A DNA stretch of 64,000 nucleotides from Lentisphaerae bacterium GWF2_57_35 (GTDB lineage Bacteria; Verrucomicrobiota; Kiritimatiellia; CAIQIC01; GWF2-57-35): NCBI GenBank assembly GCA_001804865.1, contig MHBK01000051.1, positions 1 through 64,000 on the forward strand, in the 5' to 3' direction. The notes under the pieces are model-generated. The model searched no databases, was not told where the DNA came from, and was given only the letters and a program-made list of their open reading frames with translations. Of this stretch, positions 33,586-42,448 are shown in pieces. Within the stretch, counting starts at the first letter, position 1. The number at the start of each line of letters is the position of its first letter. Both the position numbers and the translations under genes were made by a program.

Positions 33586-34524
33586 ATGTTGCATTTGCTC
33601 TCGCTCAGGGATTGGTCATCCGCCCGCATGGAAGAGGCGTTCGCGTTGGGCCGTGAAATCAAGGCTCACCCCGAGAAATTTGAAAACGTCATGCGCCGCA
33701 AAACGCTGTGCATGATTTTCGAAAAGCCCAGCCTGCGCACGCGAGTCTCCTTCGAGACCGGCATGATCCAGATGGGCGGCCACGCCATATTTTACGACAC
33801 CTCCACCTCCCCGATCGGAGCAGGCAAGGAAAGCGCTTCGGACACGATCCGGACGCTGAGCCGTTACGTGAACATCATCATGGCGCGTCTGTTCGATCAC
33901 GCCCGGCTGGAGGAAATGGCCCGTCATGCCACCATCCCGGTGATCAACGGCCTGACCAATTTCTCGCATCCTTGCCAGATTCTGGCGGACTTGATGACCA
34001 TCCTGGAACACAAAGGCGATTTAAAGGGCCTCAAGCTGGCCTATCTGGGCGACAGCTTCAACAACGTGACCCATTCGCTCCTGCTGGGCTGCACCAAAAT
34101 GGGCATGAACATCAACATCGGCTGCCCGGAAGGCAAGGCCTACAGCCCCGATCAGGAAGTGCTCAAGGAAGCCCTGCGAACCGGCAAGAAAATGGGCTGC
34201 GAGGTGAAGATCACCCACGACCCGGTCGAAGCGGTCAAGGGCGCCGATGTCGTGTACACCGACTCCTGGATGAGCTATCACATCCCCGCGCATCAATTGA
34301 ACGAGCGCGTCCGGATCTTCACGCCCTATCAAGTCAACGAAGCCCTGATGAAGCAGGCGAGCCCGAAGGCCATTTTCATGAATTGCCTGCCGGCCTTGCG
34401 CGGCTACGAGCAGACCGCCGACGTCATCGACGGCCCCCAATCGGTCGTGTTCGACGAGGCGGAGAACCGGCTGCACATTCAAAAAGCCATCATGCTGATG
34501 CTGGTGCGCGAAAACAAAACCTGA
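33586..34524 (+). CDS. argF: Ornithine carbamoyltransferase
   Basis: The protein is 312 aa, normal length. Motifs are SLRTRVSFE (carbamoyl phosphate), HPCQILADLMT, the YTDSWMS segment and FMNCLPA, where the cysteine and proline mark ornithine specificity. It makes citrulline from ornithine in arginine synthesis. GAAAGG lies ~10 nt upstream of the ATG. Together with pyrB it forms a carbamoyl-phosphate-using pair. Confidence 0.93.
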   Translation: MLHLLSLRDWSSARMEEAFALGREIKAHPEKFENVMRRKTLCMIFEKPSLRTRVSFETGMIQMGGHAIFYDTSTSPIGAGKESASDTIRTLSRYVNIIMARLFDHARLEEMARHATIPVINGLTNFSHPCQILADLMTILEHKGDLKGLKLAYLGDSFNNVTHSLLLGCTKMGMNINIGCPEGKAYSPDQEVLKEALRTGKKMGCEVKITHDPVEAVKGADVVYTDSWMSYHIPAHQLNERVRIFTPYQVNEALMKQASPKAIFMNCLPALRGYEQTADVIDGPQSVVFDEAENRLHIQKAIMLMLVRENKT

Positions 34525-34552
34525 TAAGCCAGGACTGCAAAGGTATCCGTAT

Positions 34553-35554
34553 TTGAGCGAGTCACAAAAAACTCCGCCGCGCCTTCTGGTCATCAAGCTC
34601 AGCTCGCTGGGCGATTTGTTTCACGCCCTTCCGGCGGCTACGAATCTGCGCGAGGCCTTGGGGGCGGCGACCCTGGATTGGGTCACGCAACCCGAATACA
34701 TCGAGCTGGTGAAATGCTTTCAGGGCGTTGACCGCGTTATCGGCTTTCCGCGCCGGAATTTTTTCCGGCAGGCGCCGGCCTTCGCGCGGGAACTGCGCGA
34801 ACGCACCTACGATTATATCGTCGATTTCCAGGGCCTTTTGAAAAGCGCGCTGGTCGCCCGGCTGGCGAAGGGCCGCCGGCGCATCGGCCCCTCCTATGCC
34901 CGCGAGGGGTCCCGCTGGCTTTACACGTCGACGGCAGGAGCCGCCGATAAAAACCGCCACGCGGTCGAAGAGGCCCTGGACGCGATCGGACACCTCGGAC
35001 TCCAACGACGCGACATTTCGTTCCCCGTGCGCTTCCCGGCGCAACCGCGCCTGGAGCCGCAGCCGCGCATTGCGCTGGCGCCCTGCTCCCGTTGGATCAC
35101 CAAAAATTGGCCCGTCGAAAATTTTGTCGAGGTAGGTCGCCTCCTCCAGGAAGAGCTGAACGCCAGCCTCTACCTGATCGGCTCTCCGGCGGATCGCCCG
35201 ACCTGCGACCATATCAACCGCCAGTTGCCCCACCCCGCCGTCAACGCCTGCGGACAAACCACGCTGGTCGGATTGGGCAGCCTGCTGCAGGAAATGGACC
35301 TGCTTATTACCGTGGATTCCGGCCCCATGCACATGGCCGCCGCCCTCGACAAACCGGTCGTCGCCGTGTTTGGCTCGACCGATCCGGTGCGGACCGGCCC
35401 CTACGGAAGCAAGCACCGCGTCATCGTCGTTCCCAACCTCGCCTGCCGCCCGTGCAGGGCTCGCTCGTGCGCCCGAAACAACCTCGCCTGCCTGCACCAA
35501 CTCTCCGCTCAACAAGTATTTACGGCCGCGGCGGAAATCGCAGGACAAATTTGA
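34553..35554 (+). CDS. Glycosyltransferase family 9, lipopolysaccharide heptosyltransferase-like
   Basis: The protein is 333 aa. It opens LLVIKLSSLGDLFHALPAA, the GT9 signature, and has YDYIVDFQGLLKSALVARLA and the C-terminal nucleotide-sugar motif TVDSGPMHMAAALDKPVVAVFGSTDP. It resembles WaaC/heptosyltransferase I, adding ADP-heptose to the lipid A core, which suggests a Gram-negative LPS. The start is TTG at 34553; no ATG lies before the first beta-strand. The gene ends 58 bp before glgP. Confidence 0.87.
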   Translation: MSESQKTPPRLLVIKLSSLGDLFHALPAATNLREALGAATLDWVTQPEYIELVKCFQGVDRVIGFPRRNFFRQAPAFARELRERTYDYIVDFQGLLKSALVARLAKGRRRIGPSYAREGSRWLYTSTAGAADKNRHAVEEALDAIGHLGLQRRDISFPVRFPAQPRLEPQPRIALAPCSRWITKNWPVENFVEVGRLLQEELNASLYLIGSPADRPTCDHINRQLPHPAVNACGQTTLVGLGSLLQEMDLLITVDSGPMHMAAALDKPVVAVFGSTDPVRTGPYGSKHRVIVVPNLACRPCRARSCARNNLACLHQLSAQQVFTAAAEIAGQI

Positions 35555-35612
35555 ATTTAGCGTGTACAGTTATAACGTTTTACCCGAAAAATGGGATTTA
35601 AGGAGAATAGGT

Positions 35613-38120
35613 ATGAGTAACGACGTCAAGGAATTGGAAAATCTGGTTCGTAATTATCATAAATTGGACACCCCGGAAGCCATCAAGCTGAGCTTTCAGA
35701 ACCACTTGAAATACACCCTGGCGAAGGACAACTATTCCGCCACCGAGCACGATCGCTATTATGCCTTGGCCATGACCGTCCGCGACCGGCTGATCGAACG
35801 CTGGATTCAAACCAGCCAGACGTATTACAAGAAAAACGTCAAACGCGTGTATTACCTATCGATGGAGTATCTGATTGGCCGCTCCATGGGCACCAATGTA
35901 CTGAATCTTCGCCTGGATCCCAGCGTAGATCAGGCCATGAAGGACCTGGGCCTCGATTGGGAAAAGCTCCGCGGCGTGGAGCGCGATGCCGGCCTCGGCA
36001 ATGGAGGCTTGGGCCGATTGGCCGCCTGCTTCCTGGATTCCATGGCCACCATGGAATTGCCCGGCTACGGCTACGGCGTCCGCTACGATTACGGCATCTT
36101 TCGCCAGATCATCAAGGACGGCTACCAACTGGAAGAGCCCGACAACTGGCTCCGGTACGGCTCGCCGTGGGAAATAGAACGCCCGGAATACCAGTTCGGC
36201 GTCCGCTTCGGCGGGAATGTCGTCAACGAGTACGACAACGGACGTCTCGTGCCCAAATGGGTCAACTACGAGACGCTCGTGGGCATCCCGTACGACCTGC
36301 CCATCGCCGGCTACGGCAACAACACCGTCAACAACCTCCGCCTCTGGACCGCGAAAGCCGCCGAAGAATTCGATCTGAAATTCTTCAACAACGGCGACTA
36401 CGTCAAAGCTTACGAACGGAAAACCCTGACGGAAAACATCACCAAGGTGCTTTATCCCAACGACCTGATCGAGCAAGGCCGGGAGCTGCGCTTCAAGCAG
36501 CAATATTTCTTCGTATCCTGTTCCATTCAGGATATCGTCCGGCGGTTCAAGGTCACCAACAAGGACTTCCGTACCTTCCCTGACATGGTGGCCATTCAGC
36601 TTAACGACACGCATCCGGCCATGGCCGTAGCCGAGTTGATGCGCCTGCTGCTCGATGTCGAGCGAATGGAATGGGACGAAGCCTGGGACATCACGCAGAA
36701 AACCATGGGCTACACGAATCACACCCTCATGCCGGAATCCCTCGAACGGTGGTCCGTCCGGCTGTTCGAAGAACTGCTGCCCCGGCATTTGTCCATCATT
36801 TACGAGATCAACCGCCGCTTCCTGCGCCAGGTCATGAACAAGTTTCCGAACGACCCCGACCGCGTCGCGCGCATGTCGTTGATCCAGGAAGGCGGGGACA
36901 AGCAGGTGCGTATGGCCTACCTGAGCGTAGCCGGCAGCCATAGCGTCAACGGCGTTGCCGCGCTGCACTCGGACTTGCTGAAGAGCCATCTTTTCAAGGA
37001 TTTCTTCGAATTGTGGCCCCACAAATTCAACAACAAGACCAACGGCATCACCCAGCGCCGCTGGTTGTTGAAATCCAATCCCGGCCTGGCGGACCTCGTC
37101 ACCGAGCGCATTGGGGACTCATGGATCACCGATCTCTACCAGCTCAAGCAGTTGGAATCGGCGGTCAACGACTCGTCGTTCAAGGAGAAGCTGCACCAGA
37201 TCAAACGCGACAACAAGGTTCGCCTTTGCGAGTTGATCAAAGAAACCAACGGCGTCGTGGTGGACCCGGATTCCATCTTCGATACCCAGGTCAAACGGCT
37301 GCACGAATACAAGCGCCAGGTGTTGAATGTGCTTCACATCATCCACCGGTACTTCCAACTCAAGGACAATCCCCAGCTCGACCTGCATCCCCGGACGTTC
37401 ATCTTCGCCGCCAAGGCGGCGCCCGGCTATTACATGGCCAAGCTGATCATCAAGCTCATCAACGACGTGGCCGGCATCGTCAACAACGACCCGGACATCA
37501 ACGGCAAGATGAAGCTGGTTTTCCTGAGCGATTACCGGGTTTCGCTGGCGGAGCGCATCATCCCCGCCACGGACCTGAGCGAACAAATCAGCACCGCCGG
37601 CACGGAAGCCAGCGGCACCGGCAACATGAAATTCGCCCTCAACGGCGCGATCACGATCGGCACCCTGGACGGAGCCAACATCGAAATTCGCGAAGAAGTC
37701 GGCGCCGACAACTTCTTCCTCTTCGGCAAGACCAACGCGGAACTGGAAGAACTCCGTCGGGCCGGCGCCTACAATCCGTGGGATTACTATCACAAGCAGC
37801 CCGAGATTAAGCGCATCCTCGATGCCCTGAAAGGCGGCTTCTTCGATCTCGACGAACCGGCCCTGTATCAGCCGATCTACGACGCCTTGCTGACCTTCGG
37901 CGACCGGTATTTCCACCTGGCCGACTTCCAGTCGTATGTGGATTGCCAGCAATACGCCGAAACGGTGTATCGGGATCGGGATCGCTGGCTGCGCATGAGC
38001 CTGATGAATATCGCCAACACCGGCAAGTTCAGCTCGGACCGCACGATTCAAGAATACTCGCAGGGCATCTGGCATCTGACCCCTTGCCACATCGACTTGC
38101 ACAACGGAAACAACGCGTAA
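35613..38120 (+). CDS. glgP: Glycogen/maltodextrin phosphorylase
   Basis: The protein is 835 aa, full length for glycogen phosphorylase. It contains YYLSMEYLIGR, the ERDAGLGNGGLGRLAACFLDS block, the QLNDTHPAMAV segment, KRLHEYKRQ and the PLP site EASGTGNMKFALNG, in which the Lys binds the cofactor. It releases glucose-1-phosphate from alpha-1,4 glucans. The ATG at 35613 follows AGGAGAAT; the ORF runs further upstream only within the previous gene. Confidence 0.96.
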   Translation: MSNDVKELENLVRNYHKLDTPEAIKLSFQNHLKYTLAKDNYSATEHDRYYALAMTVRDRLIERWIQTSQTYYKKNVKRVYYLSMEYLIGRSMGTNVLNLRLDPSVDQAMKDLGLDWEKLRGVERDAGLGNGGLGRLAACFLDSMATMELPGYGYGVRYDYGIFRQIIKDGYQLEEPDNWLRYGSPWEIERPEYQFGVRFGGNVVNEYDNGRLVPKWVNYETLVGIPYDLPIAGYGNNTVNNLRLWTAKAAEEFDLKFFNNGDYVKAYERKTLTENITKVLYPNDLIEQGRELRFKQQYFFVSCSIQDIVRRFKVTNKDFRTFPDMVAIQLNDTHPAMAVAELMRLLLDVERMEWDEAWDITQKTMGYTNHTLMPESLERWSVRLFEELLPRHLSIIYEINRRFLRQVMNKFPNDPDRVARMSLIQEGGDKQVRMAYLSVAGSHSVNGVAALHSDLLKSHLFKDFFELWPHKFNNKTNGITQRRWLLKSNPGLADLVTERIGDSWITDLYQLKQLESAVNDSSFKEKLHQIKRDNKVRLCELIKETNGVVVDPDSIFDTQVKRLHEYKRQVLNVLHIIHRYFQLKDNPQLDLHPRTFIFAAKAAPGYYMAKLIIKLINDVAGIVNNDPDINGKMKLVFLSDYRVSLAERIIPATDLSEQISTAGTEASGTGNMKFALNGAITIGTLDGANIEIREEVGADNFFLFGKTNAELEELRRAGAYNPWDYYHKQPEIKRILDALKGGFFDLDEPALYQPIYDALLTFGDRYFHLADFQSYVDCQQYAETVYRDRDRWLRMSLMNIANTGKFSSDRTIQEYSQGIWHLTPCHIDLHNGNNA

Positions 38121-38126
38121 GCACGG

Positions 38127-38843
38127 TCAGGGGACGTCGACAATGTTATTGGAGGCGTCCCCTTTTTCGTTCAGGGCAGACTTCAGATACGGCACAGGCC
38201 GGTACCCATTCAATTCCTGCAGCCGCTGCAGAATGTCGGCAACGCGGTCGGCCGCTTGTACGCACTGCAGCACCATTTCCTTAAGGTGGGGCGACAGCTC
38301 CTCCCGTTGAATCAACTCCAGATACAGCCGGATCACCGTCGCCGGCTGTCCCAGATGATGGCACGCGGCGCCCAGGCTTTCGATCATGACCCGCTGCCGC
38401 TCCGCATCCAGCAGCTCTGCCTGCTGTTTCTCGATCGTCTGCATAAGGGCGCGCTTGTGCAGGGCATTCGCCGTCGATCGACGAAACGCTTCGGTTGTAA
38501 TCGAGCCTTTCACCAAATAATCCATGGCGCCGGCTTTCATCGCCTCGACGGCAATGTGTTCGTCTCCGGCGCCGGTCACCATGATGACGGCCAGCGCAGG
38601 CTGTTTTTCGAGGGCGTGTTGAAGGCATTCCAAACCGGACATGCCGGGCATCTGGTAATCCAGGAACACCAGATCCACCGGTTGCTTCGCCAGGCAATCC
38701 AGCGCCTGCGCCCCATCCCCGGCCCGCAGGATTTCCGGGTTCATCGGCTTGAGCGCGCCATGAATCAAACGGCTCAACCCATCCTGAAAAGGAGGATCGT
38801 CGTCAACAAGAAGTATTCGTTCGACTAGGAAGGCCTCATTCAT
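38127..38843 (-). CDS. Receiver domain fused to an orphan kinase dimerisation (DHp-like) helix
   Basis: The protein is 238 aa. The receiver spans ~8-125, with D62 in VFLDYQMPG and Lys112 in DYLVKGS. Residues 130-215 form a two-helix hairpin with ESLGAACHHLGQPATVIRLYLEL, closely resembling a HisKA H-box (H162/H163). No ATPase domain follows: the protein ends ~75 residues later. It may be a phosphotransfer adaptor or a kinase that lost its catalytic half. Its ATG overlaps the stop of the preceding receiver-HD gene (ATGTTGA overlap). Confidence 0.75.
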   Translation of the reverse strand: MNEAFLVERILLVDDDPPFQDGLSRLIHGALKPMNPEILRAGDGAQALDCLAKQPVDLVFLDYQMPGMSGLECLQHALEKQPALAVIMVTGAGDEHIAVEAMKAGAMDYLVKGSITTEAFRRSTANALHKRALMQTIEKQQAELLDAERQRVMIESLGAACHHLGQPATVIRLYLELIQREELSPHLKEMVLQCVQAADRVADILQRLQELNGYRPVPYLKSALNEKGDASNNIVDVP

Positions 38844-39991
38844 GTTGCCGCGACGACTCGTTGATAGACGAACACCCGGATTTCATCCGGAATATTTCCC
38901 TGCAAGACGAAGTTTTTAAGACGCTGCCGCAAGGTGTCGCTCACCTCCTGGTCCTTGTTCACCACCAAGCCTCCTCCCCTCGCACGAACGTCTTCCGCCA
39001 GAATCATTCCGTTCCGCAGCTCTCCGACTTTCACCACGAGGCTGGATTTTTCCAATCGGGGTGTTTCGACGCGCGCCAGCGCCGCCATCAAAACCGGAGG
39101 ATAACCGCCCCGATCCGCCATCGAGCCCTTGGCTCTTTCCGGCGTCATGCCCCGGGACAAAAATAAATCGAAATCGACGGCGACCTTGAGGATATGGGCG
39201 CCGATTTCAGCCGTGAAAGAAGCGTCTTCCGCCGCTGGAAGCTGCAATCCCGAGAGAGGTTTCTGCTGATGGGTAATCATGTGGGCGATCGTGTTGAGCC
39301 GGGGGATGTTGATGATGAGCTGGCCGCCCACTTGAGGGTGAGCATCGAACATCTCCTTTTCCTGGGGCGTCAGCGCTTCCCCGGCAAAGGCTTTCTCCAA
39401 CACCTCGGAGGGAAGCGTCACGCAACCGACTTGCGAGAGCAAGGCGGCCACTTCGAACTGCCATACATTGGGCAGATTCAGCGTCTTGGCCATCTGTGCC
39501 GCATAGTGCCGCAACCGCAACGCCCGGCTGAAGGCCACGGGATTGGTGAGAGCCAGGATGTCCGCCATCGCCTGGATGCTGCCCTTCAAGGTCTTTTCCA
39601 GCAATTCCCGCTCGGCCGTAATCAGCCGATACTGGGCGACGCCCGCCTGCAACGCCATGGAAAGGCTTTCGATGCTGCACGGCTTGGTCAAAAAACGAAA
39701 GATATTGCCCTGGTTGACGGCATTCATGGCCGTCTGCAAATCCGCCATTCCGGTCAGCATGATGCGCACGGTATCGGGCGCCAATTCCCTCGCCTTGGCA
39801 AGAACCTGAATGCCGTTCATGAACGGCATATGCATGTCCGACACGATCACGGGGAAGGGGCCTTCCTTTTCGACCAGCTTCAACCCTTCCTCTCCGCCGG
39901 GCGCCGTGACCAGGTCAAAATCCTTGCGAAGCTGGCGTCGAAATCCGTCCAGCACGGAGGGCTCGTCATCGATGAACAGTATTTTATCCAT
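38840..39991 (-). CDS. Response regulator with C-terminal degenerate HD domain
   Basis: The protein is 383 aa. The receiver (1-120) is complete, with phospho-acceptor Asp in VIVSDMHMPFMNG and the KPC motif. The output region (130-380) is a helical HD-type domain (SRALRLRHYAAQMAKTLNLPNVWQFEVAALLSQVGCVTLP). The metal-binding HD pair and the GYP motif are not recognisable, so c-di-GMP hydrolysis is doubtful. It overlaps both neighbours by a few bases. Confidence 0.75.
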   Translation of the reverse strand: MDKILFIDDEPSVLDGFRRQLRKDFDLVTAPGGEEGLKLVEKEGPFPVIVSDMHMPFMNGIQVLAKARELAPDTVRIMLTGMADLQTAMNAVNQGNIFRFLTKPCSIESLSMALQAGVAQYRLITAERELLEKTLKGSIQAMADILALTNPVAFSRALRLRHYAAQMAKTLNLPNVWQFEVAALLSQVGCVTLPSEVLEKAFAGEALTPQEKEMFDAHPQVGGQLIINIPRLNTIAHMITHQQKPLSGLQLPAAEDASFTAEIGAHILKVAVDFDLFLSRGMTPERAKGSMADRGGYPPVLMAALARVETPRLEKSSLVVKVGELRNGMILAEDVRARGGGLVVNKDQEVSDTLRQRLKNFVLQGNIPDEIRVFVYQRVVAAT

Positions 39992-41204
39992 TTTTTTTAT
40001 AGCCTTGAGCTGAAACCTGGCGGCAGAGCGTCATCCAGTCGTCCAACGGAGCGGCGAAGCCCGCTTTCTCCAGGTATTTTTTATCCAATTCCGCATACGG
40101 TCGCGTTGCAGACAATTCACCCCAAATATTGTCGGACGCACTGGCGACATGAACCGCGGCCAGAATGCCGGTATGATTTCCAATGCATTCGGACGGGCGG
40201 TGATGGAAAGCAGCCGCCTCGACCACCGGGTCGGAAAAGCCCCACAGGCCCAGCAAGTAACCCCCGATCTCCGCATGCGTGGCGCCGAACACCGCTGTTT
40301 CCGCATCCGTGAGCAGGACGTACTTCTCCTGAAAACCTTTGATCGCTTGGGCATATTGCTCGGGCAGATTAAGAATCAGCAGCAGCCGGCCCAGGTCATG
40401 AAACAGGCCGGCAATAAAGGCATCGTCCACCGAACGCTTATCCAAGTCCATCTTTCGGGCGAGGGCCTGCGCCCCCCGTCCGACCACCAGACTGTGCGCC
40501 CACAGATGCTCGACCAAACCGGCCGGCAAATGCACGTTTTTGGCGGAACCGAATACGTGCACCACCAGCACCAGGGACTTCAGAATATCCAAGCCCAACA
40601 GACTGGCCGCCTGGGTGGGACTGCTCACGTGATAGTGCAGTCCAAAGAACGCGGAATTGATCAATTGCAGGACCTTGACGCTCATGGCCATGTCTTGGGC
40701 AATGATTTCCCCAACCCGCTGAACGGAGGCATTCGGAGAACGCAATTCCGACACCACATCGACATAAAGTTTAGGCAGGCTGGGAATGACCCGCAATTGA
40801 GTTACAAGCCTGGTCAGGTTGGCGCTAAGAAGAAGCTCCCGCAAACTAAAGGCCCTTTCGATCGTATTAATCAAGCATTCGGCTTCGCAGGGCTTGGAAA
40901 GGAATTGATGCGAGGAGGACAACGATTGAAAAAACATTTCCCGATCGGTTTGTCCCGACAGGGCAAACCGTACGGTTTTCGGGTATTCGTTCATCACCGT
41001 CGTCAGCAACTCGGCGCCGCTCATTTCGGGCATGCGCATGTCGGACACGATCACATCGAACGGCTTTTCCTTCATCAGCCCCAGGGCTTCCCGGCCGCCG
41101 GGCGCAAAAGCCATCTCCCACTCGTTCCGCTTCTGCCGAAGCAGACGCTGCAGACCATCCAGAACACTTGCCTCATCGTCCACAAAAAGAACGCGTTTTT
41201 TCAT
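39984..41204 (-). CDS. Receiver-HDOD protein (paralogue 1)
   Basis: The protein is 406 aa from MKKRVLFVDDE, with GGGGAGAGA upstream. The receiver has Asp in VIVSDMRMPEMSG. A linker leads to the HDOD domain: VIPSLPKLYVDVVSELRSP, QDMAMSVKVLQLINSAFFGL, TQAASLLGLDILKSLVL, DDAFIAGLFHDLGRLLL and AAAFHHRPSE. HDOD outputs act in signalling without known enzymatic activity. It is a close paralogue of the next gene upstream. A longer upstream frame overlaps that gene and is rejected. Confidence 0.88.
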   Translation of the reverse strand: MKKRVLFVDDEASVLDGLQRLLRQKRNEWEMAFAPGGREALGLMKEKPFDVIVSDMRMPEMSGAELLTTVMNEYPKTVRFALSGQTDREMFFQSLSSSHQFLSKPCEAECLINTIERAFSLRELLLSANLTRLVTQLRVIPSLPKLYVDVVSELRSPNASVQRVGEIIAQDMAMSVKVLQLINSAFFGLHYHVSSPTQAASLLGLDILKSLVLVVHVFGSAKNVHLPAGLVEHLWAHSLVVGRGAQALARKMDLDKRSVDDAFIAGLFHDLGRLLLILNLPEQYAQAIKGFQEKYVLLTDAETAVFGATHAEIGGYLLGLWGFSDPVVEAAAFHHRPSECIGNHTGILAAVHVASASDNIWGELSATRPYAELDKKYLEKAGFAAPLDDWMTLCRQVSAQGYKKNG

Positions 41205-41224
41205 TCTCTCCCCTTGCCGGCCTT

Positions 41225-42448
41225 CTAGCCGCCGTCCTTGACTCCTTGTTCGCAAATCGTCGTGCAGATCGCCCGCCATTCCGGAAGGGCGCCGGCCACC
41301 CCCACGCGCTCCAGATACGGCTGGTCCAAAGGCATCGGAACCGTGGCGGACTCGCCGGCCACCTTCAATTCGCTCACCACGACATTGGCCACATGCACCA
41401 TCGTCAGCGCGCTGCTTTGCTGCCCCACACAAGCGCTGGGCAGATGGTGAAAGGCCGCCGCCTCCACCACCGGATCGCCAAAGCCCCACAACCCCAATAG
41501 ATAGGCGCCGACTTCGTCATGCGTACCTTCAAAAATATGCAGCTCCGCATCCGACAGCTTCATATATTTGCTGGAGATCAATTTCATGACCTGTCCGTAC
41601 TTCTCGGGCATATTGGCCATCAACACCAGCTTGCCCAGATCGTGAAACAACCCGGCCATGAAAGCGTCGTCCACCTCCTTTTTGTCCTGGTGCATTTGTT
41701 TGGCCAAGGCCTGGGCGCAGCGGCCTACCAGCAGGCTGTGCGACCACAACGCCTCCAGGGAACAGCCTGTCACGGCCGTTTTTTCCATTTGGGAGAACAC
41801 CTGCACCATCAAGACCAGCGACTTCAGAATATCGAGTCCCAGCAGCGAAGCGGCCTGGGCAGGATCGTTGACATGCCGGCGCAATCCGAAAAAAGCGGAA
41901 TTCACCAATTGCAGGACCTTGGCGCTCATGCCGATATCCTTGGAAATAATCTGCCCGACCCGATTCGTGGAGGCATTGGGCGATTTCAGCTCGGCGACCA
42001 CTTGCAGATACAAATCGGGCAGACTCGGAATGACGCGAATGTGCGTGACCAAGTTTTTAAGGCTGTCCTTCTTCAGCAAATCGCGAATGGCAAAAGCGCG
42101 TTCGATCGTATTGATCAAAACCTCGGCTTCGCAGGGTTTGGACAGGTACTGATGCGTGGAACCGATGGATTTGTAAATCAATTCCTGGTCGGCGTGACCC
42201 GACAAAACAAATCGGATCGTGTCGGGCGATTTTTCCATCACGGTGGTCAGGAGCTGGTTGCCGTCCATGCCGGGCATGCGCATATCCGAAACGATCACGT
42301 CGAAATGGCTGGCTTTTATCAGGGCCAAAGCCTGGGCGCCTCCGCCGGCAAAGGCCATTTCCCAGGACTCCCGTTTGTGTCTCAACATGCGCTGCAAGCC
42401 ATCCAACACGCTGGTCTCGTCATCCACAAAGAGAATGCTTTTTTTCAT
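41225..42448 (-). CDS. Receiver-HDOD protein (paralogue 2)
   Basis: The protein is 407 aa. Its layout is identical to paralogue 1: receiver with Asp in VIVSDMRMPGMDG, HDOD with VIPSLPDLYLQVVAELKSP, KVLQLVNSAFFGL, DDAFMAGLFHDLGKLVL and AAAFHHLPSA. It overlaps the kinase gene upstream by 4 nt (ATGA), so that kinase is its likely phosphodonor. The tandem copies suggest duplication followed by divergence of inputs. Confidence 0.9.
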   Translation of the reverse strand: MKKSILFVDDETSVLDGLQRMLRHKRESWEMAFAGGGAQALALIKASHFDVIVSDMRMPGMDGNQLLTTVMEKSPDTIRFVLSGHADQELIYKSIGSTHQYLSKPCEAEVLINTIERAFAIRDLLKKDSLKNLVTHIRVIPSLPDLYLQVVAELKSPNASTNRVGQIISKDIGMSAKVLQLVNSAFFGLRRHVNDPAQAASLLGLDILKSLVLMVQVFSQMEKTAVTGCSLEALWSHSLLVGRCAQALAKQMHQDKKEVDDAFMAGLFHDLGKLVLMANMPEKYGQVMKLISSKYMKLSDAELHIFEGTHDEVGAYLLGLWGFGDPVVEAAAFHHLPSACVGQQSSALTMVHVANVVVSELKVAGESATVPMPLDQPYLERVGVAGALPEWRAICTTICEQGVKDGG

